In this document: in pieces, positions 6,691 through 10,727 of the stretch | Numbering within the stretch: the stretch's first letter is position 1 | Layout of the letters: every line of letters starts with the position of its first letter | Source: CAYWTX01 sp964461295 | GTDB lineage: Bacteria > Planctomycetota > Phycisphaerae > SM23-33 | NCBI GenBank assembly: GCA_964461295.1 | Contig: CAYWTX010000277.1 | Coordinates: 1-10,727 of the forward strand | Direction: 5' to 3' | Length of the DNA stretch: 10,727 nt | Notes under the pieces: generated by a model | Seen by the model: only the letters and a program-made list of their open reading frames with translations | Databases searched by the model: none | What the model was told of the DNA's origin: nothing | Position numbers and translations under genes: made by a program

Positions 6691-7494
6691 TTACCACTCC
6701 GCGATGTTCGGCCGGTGACGCCACCACCACTGCTCGTGGTCCTCAACGTAGCGCGAGAGGATCGGCCGCCAGTCCTTGCCGACGCCCCAATCGCGGAATC
6801 CCTTGACCGCGCCGGCGAATGCCTTCATGCTCTCCTCCGTGGACAGCGCGAGGAACGTCTCGGCCAGGCCGCGGAAGTTCTCCGGCTTCTCGGACGCCTT
6901 GTCCAGCGCGTCCAGCATCCATTTCTGGCAGGGGAACAGCACTCGGTTGTGGGCCAGGACAAGCCGGCAGCCAAAGAGCACGATGTCCGCCATGGTGCGG
7001 ACTCGCAGGTACGCCTCGTTTCGCTTGCGAGCCTCGCCCCAGAAGAAACCCGAGCACAATTGCAGCCCGGCGTAGAACGACCGGATCTTGTCATCGCGTT
7101 CGTGCTCGGGGTAGACGGCGATCCGCTGTAGCAGCGAGTCAATCTCGCCGTCGCGGGTGAACACGGTTCGCGCGCCGAGGAACGAATGCCGCGTCGGCTC
7201 GCTCCCCCGCTCAGCCGCCGCGACCAGAAAATCCCTCGGGAGGAACTTCATGTCGACGTAACCGCCCTTGTAGTCGCACAGGTCGAACACGCAGTCGGAC
7301 AGCACGTTAGATCGCCGCCGTTGCTCGTACCCCTCGTCGTCCAGCAGGATGATCACGTCGACGTCGGAGTTCTCCTTCTGCATCCCGCGTGAGATCGAAC
7401 CTGCCAGCACGACGGCCCGCACGTGCGGGTCGGCGCTGAACCGTTCGATCGTCCTGTCGATGGCGAGCTGGTGATGTGGGGCGATGGGTTGCAT
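6691..7494 (-). CDS. Nucleotidyltransferase-fold protein
   Basis: A 267-residue protein of the DNA polymerase beta-like nucleotidyltransferase superfamily, which transfers a nucleotide from an NTP to an unknown acceptor. The active-site signature is clear: GS at 32-33 and R36-G37 in AGSISRGM, the metal-binding pair D44 and D46 in SDVDVIIL, and a likely third carboxylate D81 in YVDMKF. From about 118 to the end the protein is helical, with several aromatic and basic residues, and is probably an acceptor-binding domain like those of antibiotic nucleotidyltransferases. ATG at 7494 is chosen because AGGAGAG lies about 6 bases upstream; the frame opens earlier, at 7599, without such support. It stands alone, divergent from the cysteine-rich gene. 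Resistance, modification and antitoxin-like roles are all possible, and none is shown. No separate HEPN toxin gene is adjacent. Confidence 0.75.
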   Translation of the reverse strand: MQPIAPHHQLAIDRTIERFSADPHVRAVVLAGSISRGMQKENSDVDVIILLDDEGYEQRRRSNVLSDCVFDLCDYKGGYVDMKFLPRDFLVAAAERGSEPTRHSFLGARTVFTRDGEIDSLLQRIAVYPEHERDDKIRSFYAGLQLCSGFFWGEARKRNEAYLRVRTMADIVLFGCRLVLAHNRVLFPCQKWMLDALDKASEKPENFRGLAETFLALSTEESMKAFAGAVKGFRDWGVGKDWRPILSRYVEDHEQWWWRHRPNIAEW

Positions 7495-7548
7495 GTTCTC
7501 TCCTGGCGAAGTCCGCTCGGCGGGGGCAGCGCGGTTCCACATGCGGGC

Positions 7549-7554
7549 AGTATA
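7549..7554 (-). promoter_or_regulatory. Candidate -10 box of the nucleotidyltransferase gene
   Basis: TATACT on the minus strand lies about 55 bases before the ATG at 7494. No good -35 sequence was found 16-18 bases upstream, so the call rests on the -10 match and position alone. Confidence 0.3.
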
Positions 7555-7603
7555 TCGCCGGGCGGCGGGAGATAGGAGGACCGCCGAACACCCCCGCATT
7601 TCG

Positions 7604-7618
7604 ACGCTGTAGCAGCGT
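7604..7618. repeat. Perfect 6-3-6 inverted repeat
   Basis: ACGCTG, loop TAG, CAGCGT. It lies in the divergent spacer about 110 bases upstream of the nucleotidyltransferase gene and immediately before the next palindromes. It has no T run and so is not a terminator. Confidence 0.4.
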
Positions 7619-7629
7619 TACCGGCATCT

Positions 7630-7659
7630 TCAGCCTGAAGGGCTGAGATTCGACAGCCC
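7630..7659. repeat. Overlapping alternative hairpins, REP-like
   Basis: TCAGCC (7630-7635) can pair with GGCTGA (7641-7646). Alternatively GGGCTG (7640-7645) can pair with CAGCCC (7654-7659). Two mutually exclusive stems sharing one arm, in an intergenic site, resemble REP-type repeats. I have an impression of similar intergenic sequences in other bacteria with many repeats, but cannot confirm it here. Confidence 0.45.
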
Positions 7660-7811
7660 AGGGCAAGCGGGCAAACCGGTACTGTTCCTCGTTCGCCGTG
7701 TTCTGAGCGGTACCCGAATCCCCAGAATCCCTGTAACTTTGCTACGGTCTCCACGTTTCCCTCGTTACGGCATTTCCCAGGCCATCTCGAACTTCGCCCG
7801 ACTTCGTGCTG

Positions 7812-7817
7812 TATAAT
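7812..7817 (+). promoter_or_regulatory. -10 box of the cysteine-rich gene
   Basis: A perfect TATAAT. Transcription would start near 7824, giving a leader of about 18 bases that contains the ribosome-binding site GAGGAGA. No -35 box better than three of six matches lies upstream, so an activator may be involved. Confidence 0.5.
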
Positions 7818-7841
7818 TGTCAGAGAGAGGAGACACGTCCT

Positions 7842-8141
7842 ATGAAGCATCGTTGTCCGGAGCGGCCGATCGGCAAGTGCAAGGGATGCTGTCTGAACGC
7901 ACGAACGCGTTGCGCGGCAAGCTTGGAGCCGCGGGAGGAATGGGGCCACGGCAAGTGCAGGCACTTCAACGACTACGCCCTGAGGGACGCCATTGAGACC
8001 GCCCCGCGTCCCACAGGCGCCCACCTGGCCAAGTTGCAGCGGCGGAATCGGGCCTTGCAGGTGGCGGCCGGACCTCACTACAACGGCATGCTGATCCAGC
8101 GGCGGCTACGTCAATCCCTGGCCGTGCTGTCGATGCAGTAG
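7842..8141 (+). CDS. Small cysteine-rich protein, probably metal-binding
   Basis: A 99-residue protein of unknown function. It has six cysteines in the N-terminal 40 residues: C5, C13, C16, C17, C24 and C39, including a CxxCC cluster and nearby histidines (H3, H36, H41). This suggests binding of zinc or an iron-sulfur cluster. The C-terminal half (45-99) is basic and helical, which would suit nucleic-acid or partner binding. There is no signal peptide or membrane segment, so it is probably cytoplasmic. The start is well supported: GAGGAGA lies 9 bases before ATG 7842, with a perfect TATAAT box just ahead. It is a single-gene unit bounded upstream by palindromes and downstream by the 165-bp inverted repeat. 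I do not recognise the family. Confidence 0.7.
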   Translation: MKHRCPERPIGKCKGCCLNARTRCAASLEPREEWGHGKCRHFNDYALRDAIETAPRPTGAHLAKLQRRNRALQVAAGPHYNGMLIQRRLRQSLAVLSMQ

Positions 8142-8145
8142 GGCT

Positions 8146-8310
8146 GGAAGGCAGCAGGCAGCCGTGCCGGCCGGGAGACTGCTTGACGGGCGAACGCTCG
8201 TGCGACAGCCAGACGAGAGAGCACGTCCCTGTTCCTTCCGTGTCTGCGCGCTGCCAGACGGTTCGCTCGGGCACGGATTCCCAGGCGGTGCTGCTGCCTG
8301 CTGCCTTTCC
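8146..8310. repeat. Imperfect inverted repeat of about 165 bp
   Basis: The outer arms GGAAGGCAGCAGGCAG (8146-8161) and CTGCCTGCTGCCTTTCC (8294-8310) are complementary except for one extra T. Inward, complementarity continues in patches: GCGAAC and GTTCGC on the two arms, and CAGAC with GTCTG close to the centre, with mismatches between. The element fills most of the gap between the cysteine-rich gene (5 bases after its stop) and the next promoter. It could be a MITE-like insertion, a structured RNA, or a strong bidirectional transcription block. No target-site duplication is evident at its ends. Confidence 0.5.
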
Positions 8311-8331
8311 CCTGGTCCCTTTGGAAAGCCT

Positions 8332-8361
8332 CTGGCGGACGGACGCAACCGGGCGTATAGT
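8332..8361 (+). promoter_or_regulatory. Candidate promoter of the membrane protein-pgsA-ribBA operon
   Basis: TATAGT at 8356-8361 (five of six matches) has a poor -35 (CTGGCG, 8332-8337) at 18 bases. Transcription would start about 27 bases before ATG 8395. Confidence 0.3.
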
Positions 8362-8394
8362 GGCTCTGTCAGAAGCGGCGACGGAAGGGACCGA

Positions 8395-8955
8395 ATGGCG
8401 CGGGCACAGGATGACATCGGCAGACATGCCAACGCCCTGGAAGCGTTGGCCTCAGGCAGGCCCCTGGCGTCCGGGAACGACGCTGCGCCGGCTGGCCCCA
8501 TGGAGCACGTCGCCGTCGCCACGCCGCCACAGCAGGCCTTGGGCAGTCTGGCAGCGGGCGAGCCGGCGCCCGACGATGCGCTGGGCGAACTGGCCGGACT
8601 ACGCTCCGGCAACGGCGCGGGCAACGGCTTGCCCGCCGCGGCCTCCCAGGCGGCGACCTTCCCCCGCCCGGTGCGTCGCGCAGCCAGGACCGCCGTTGCC
8701 ATGCGCAGGGTGCAATCGCACCACTACAAGAAGTTCATGGTCCCCATCCTGGCCGTCGTGGGCTGCCTGCTGCTGGGGTTCTCCCTGTTCACGATCTTCG
8801 CGCTGGCGACGGCCGGGGACGATCCCACCGCCACGGCGGCCAAGGGGACGTACTTCCACCAGTACGGGCTGTTGTTCGTGTTGGTGTCGCTGCCGATGGG
8901 CGCCATCCTGCTGCTGGGATCCTGGCTGTTCCACGCGGAACTGAAGACGCGGTAG
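8395..8955 (+). CDS. Two-span membrane protein of unknown function
   Basis: A 186-residue protein with a hydrophilic, Ala/Gly/Pro-rich N-terminal half (1-108) that looks disordered. A basic stretch RVQSHHYKK follows, then two transmembrane helices at about 115-139 and 157-179, joined by a short loop (GDDPTATAAKG). The basic residues before helix 1 and after helix 2 suggest that both ends face the cytoplasm. I recognise no family or catalytic motif. ATG at 8395 follows GAAGGGA by about 4 bases; in-frame ATG codons further in are possible but have no better site. The gene opens an operon with a phospholipid synthase and RibBA: its TAG overlaps a GTG that could start the next gene. The pairing suggests an envelope role, but this is inferred from position only. 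Confidence 0.65.
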   Translation: MARAQDDIGRHANALEALASGRPLASGNDAAPAGPMEHVAVATPPQQALGSLAAGEPAPDDALGELAGLRSGNGAGNGLPAAASQAATFPRPVRRAARTAVAMRRVQSHHYKKFMVPILAVVGCLLLGFSLFTIFALATAGDDPTATAAKGTYFHQYGLLFVLVSLPMGAILLLGSWLFHAELKTR

Positions 8956-8978
8956 TGGGTAGACCGGGCGACCAACCC

Positions 8979-9644
8979 ATGCGCCACACGATCAACCTGT
9001 GGAAGGCCTTGAACTGGCCCAACCGCATCAGCCTGGTTCGGCTGATGCTGGTGGGCCCGTTCATCGTGCTGCTGCTGAACCAGCAGTCGTGGGCGTGGGC
9101 GCGGCACCTGGCGCTGGCGATCTTCGTGGTGATGGCGTTTTCGGACGTGCTGGACGGCGTGCTGGCCCGGCGACTGGACCTCAAGACGCGACTGGGCGCC
9201 ATCCTCGACCCCCTGGCTGACAAGACGCTGATCATCTCTTCGGTGTTCCTGCTGTCGTCGGCGTCGCTGGCGGAGGCCGGGGCGGAGAAGCTCGTGCTGC
9301 CCAACTGGGTGGTGGTAGCCGTGGTGGGCAAGGACCTGTGGGTGGTGATCGGCGTGGTGGTGGTGTACCTGGTGACCGACCGGCTGAGGGTGACGCCCAC
9401 GCGCGCGGGGAAGCTTTCGACGGCGGGGCAGTGCGTCCTGGTGGGCTGGGCGCTGCTGGCGGCGGACGTCGAGCGGCTCGTGCCGCACGCCGGCTGGTGG
9501 GGCGTGCAGGCGACCAGCGCCGCGGTGGCGGCGCTGAGCATCTGGGCTATAATCAGCTACACGCGGCTTGGGCTGAGTTTCGCCGCGGTCGAGGCCAAGC
9601 CGCTGGAAGACGGCGGCGGGAACAAGCATGATCGAATCCCTTGA
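8979..9644 (+). CDS. CDP-alcohol phosphatidyltransferase, PgsA-like
   Basis: A 221-residue integral membrane enzyme that joins a CDP-activated lipid to an alcohol, most likely glycerol-3-phosphate, giving phosphatidylglycerophosphate in anionic phospholipid synthesis. The complete family signature DxxDGxxAR-x8-GxxxDxxxD is present: D56, D59, G60, A63, R64, G73, D77 and D81. The N-terminal WPNRISLVRLMLV (13-25) resembles PgsA openings. About six hydrophobic segments are visible, including 24-34, 44-54, 82-95, 108-132, 150-162 and 177-193. ATG at 8979 places the protein start close to this conserved region; GTG at 8955, overlapping the upstream stop, would add 8 residues. The last 17 bases overlap ribBA. 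A cardiolipin or other CDP-alcohol synthase of the same family cannot be excluded. Confidence 0.82.
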   Translation: MRHTINLWKALNWPNRISLVRLMLVGPFIVLLLNQQSWAWARHLALAIFVVMAFSDVLDGVLARRLDLKTRLGAILDPLADKTLIISSVFLLSSASLAEAGAEKLVLPNWVVVAVVGKDLWVVIGVVVVYLVTDRLRVTPTRAGKLSTAGQCVLVGWALLAADVERLVPHAGWWGVQATSAAVAALSIWAIISYTRLGLSFAAVEAKPLEDGGGNKHDRIP

Positions 9645-10727
9645 GCAAATCCTTCAGGACCTTCGCGAAGGGCGGATGATCGTCCTTGTGGACGACGAAT
9701 CGCGCGAGAACGAAGGCGACCTGGTCTGTGCGGCCGAGAAGGTCACGCCCGACATGGTGAACTTCATGGCCCGGTTCGGACGCGGGCTGATCTGCGCGCC
9801 GCTGACCGAGGAGCGGGCCGACGCGCTGGCCCTGCACATGCAGACGTCCGACAACCGGGCGCTGCACGGCACGGCCTTCACCGTCAGCGTCGACGCCGCC
9901 GTCGGCGTCAGCACGGGGATTTCGGCGGCCGACCGGGCGCGAACCATCCGCCTGCTGGCCGACGAGCACTCCCGCCCCGCCGACCTGGTGCGTCCGGGGC
10001 ACGTGTTCCCGCTGCGGGCGCGCACGGGGGGCAGCCTGGTGCGGGCCGGGCAGACCGAGGGCGCCGTGGACCTGTGCCGCATGGCGGGCCTCGGCCCCGC
10101 GGCCGTCATCTGCGAGGTCATGAAGGACGACGGGACGATGGCGCGCCGCGAGGACTTGGAGAAGTTCTGCGCCGAGCACGACCTGCGGATGTGTTCCGTG
10201 GCGGACGTGATCCGCCACCGCCTGCGGAGCGAGCGGCTCATCGAGCGGGCGGTGGAACTGGAACTGCCGCTCGCGGCGGGTACGTTCAACGTGATCGCGT
10301 TCACCTCGGTGGTCGATCCCGAGCCGCACCTGGCCATCTGCATGGGGGGCGTCGGCAAGCTGGGCGCCGACGGCAAACCGATCGCCCACGAGGAGCCGGT
10401 GCTGGTGCGCGTCCACAGCGAGTGCCTCACCGGCGACGTGCTGGGCAGCCTGCGGTGCGACTGCGGCTGGCAACTCCACACAGCCCTTGAGCGGATCGCG
10501 GCCGAGAAGAAGGGCGCCCTGGTCTACGTGCGCCAGGAGGGCCGCGGCATCGGCCTGATCAACAAACTCCGCGCGTACAAACTCCAGATCGAGAAGGGCA
10601 TGGACACGGTGGAGGCGAACCTGCACCTGGGGTTCGCCGCGGACCGGAGGGACTACGGCGTCGGCAACCAGATCCTTCGCGATCTGGGCCTGACGCAACT
10701 CCGCATCATGACGAACAACCCGCGGAA
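9628..10727 (+). CDS. ribBA: RibBA: DHBP synthase/GTP cyclohydrolase II, 3' end cut by window
   Basis: A bifunctional riboflavin enzyme; 366 residues are visible and the end lies outside the window (the family usually has about 400). The N-terminal RibB half, about 1-200, makes 3,4-dihydroxy-2-butanone 4-phosphate from ribulose 5-phosphate. It shows DDESRENEGD at 22-31, HGTAFTVSVDA at 80-90, TGISAADR at 96-103 and RPGHVFPLR at 122-130. The RibA half, from about 205, opens GTP to the pyrimidine precursor. It shows the zinc cysteines C266, C277 and C279 in VHSECLTGD and LRCDCG, RQEGRGIGL at 302-310 and TNNP at 362-365. The RibB motif usually read as GHTEA is GQTEG here (Q142), so a metal-binding His is replaced. 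ATG at 9628 overlaps the end of the phosphatidyltransferase gene by 17 bases, suggesting coupled translation; no FMN riboswitch lies ahead of it. Confidence 0.93.
   Translation, partial: MIESLEQILQDLREGRMIVLVDDESRENEGDLVCAAEKVTPDMVNFMARFGRGLICAPLTEERADALALHMQTSDNRALHGTAFTVSVDAAVGVSTGISAADRARTIRLLADEHSRPADLVRPGHVFPLRARTGGSLVRAGQTEGAVDLCRMAGLGPAAVICEVMKDDGTMARREDLEKFCAEHDLRMCSVADVIRHRLRSERLIERAVELELPLAAGTFNVIAFTSVVDPEPHLAICMGGVGKLGADGKPIAHEEPVLVRVHSECLTGDVLGSLRCDCGWQLHTALERIAAEKKGALVYVRQEGRGIGLINKLRAYKLQIEKGMDTVEANLHLGFAADRRDYGVGNQILRDLGLTQLRIMTNNPR

Larger units (their letters stand above)
7495..7841. other. Divergent spacer with palindromes and promoters
   Basis: This 347-base spacer separates two divergent genes. 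It holds candidate promoters for both sides and at least three short palindromes between 7604 and 7659. A minus-strand frame stays open across it, but has no plausible start or ribosome-binding site and is judged non-coding. The stretch 7660-7790 shows no clear motif. Confidence 0.5.

Noticed and set aside
7353..8078. Minus-strand open frame through the nucleotidyltransferase, spacer and cysteine-rich gene
   Set aside because: It spans three differently oriented features and has no supported start. The spacer part contains palindromes. Openness here is explained by high GC.
8106..8702. Minus-strand frame across the 165-bp palindrome
   Set aside because: Ser/Ala/Pro-rich product with no motif, opposite a better supported membrane protein gene.
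9600..9650. Possible FMN riboswitch ahead of ribBA
   Set aside because: The region is coding sequence of the overlapping phosphatidyltransferase gene and has no FMN-element motifs that I can see.
9553..10698. Long minus-strand open frame opposite ribBA
   Set aside because: It is the antisense of clearly conserved RibBA motifs and has no recognisable domain; long open antisense frames are expected at this GC content.
1..10727. CRISPR array, tRNA, rRNA or insertion-sequence genes
   Set aside because: No regularly spaced direct repeats, no tRNA-like cloverleaf noticed and no transposase or integrase motif in any convincing gene.

Overview
The window is GC-rich over most of its length (hand counts of single 60-base lines: 65% near 4081, 72% near 10381). 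It carries about eleven genes, all chromosomal in character. The organism cannot be named from the sequence. An ECF sigma factor paired with a membrane anti-sigma protein, a TPR/HExxH/PDZ secreted peptidase and palindrome-filled spacers would fit a Planctomycetota-type bacterium, perhaps Phycisphaerae, but this is inference. No tRNA, rRNA, CRISPR array, transposase or phage gene was seen.

Layout. (1) 53-1306, minus strand: a Ser/Thr protein kinase followed directly by a 69-codon gene. This block is much poorer in GC (47-48% in two hand-counted lines) and has its own promoter-like sequence, so it looks like an acquired accessory unit. (2) 1416-3610, minus strand: a tight three-gene operon of ECF sigma factor, single-pass membrane protein at the anti-sigma position with tandem 32-residue repeats, and exported coiled-coil protein. 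It probably forms a cell-envelope stress-sensing module. (3) 3611-3871: a divergent control region. (4) 3872-5776, plus strand: exported metallopeptidase with two TPR units and a C-terminal PDZ domain. (5) 5777-6023: a spacer rich in small palindromes. (6) 6024-6671, plus strand: HAD phosphatase of the phosphoglycolate phosphatase type, convergent with (7) 6691-7494, minus strand: a nucleotidyltransferase. (8) 7495-7841: a divergent spacer with palindromes and a perfect TATAAT box. (9) 7842-8141: a 99-residue cysteine-rich protein. (10) 8146-8310: a roughly 165-bp imperfect palindrome. (11) 8395-10727, plus strand: an operon of a two-span membrane protein of unknown role, a CDP-alcohol phosphatidyltransferase (PgsA-like) and RibBA, the last cut by the window end.

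The genes fall into independent units. The sigma/anti-sigma/exported protein set is the clearest functional system. The phospholipid and riboflavin genes are housekeeping genes linked by overlap or close spacing. The strongest leads for something undescribed are the repeat-built anti-sigma candidate, the compositionally foreign kinase unit, the 165-bp palindrome next to the cysteine-rich gene, and a Gln in place of a metal-binding His in the RibB half of RibBA.
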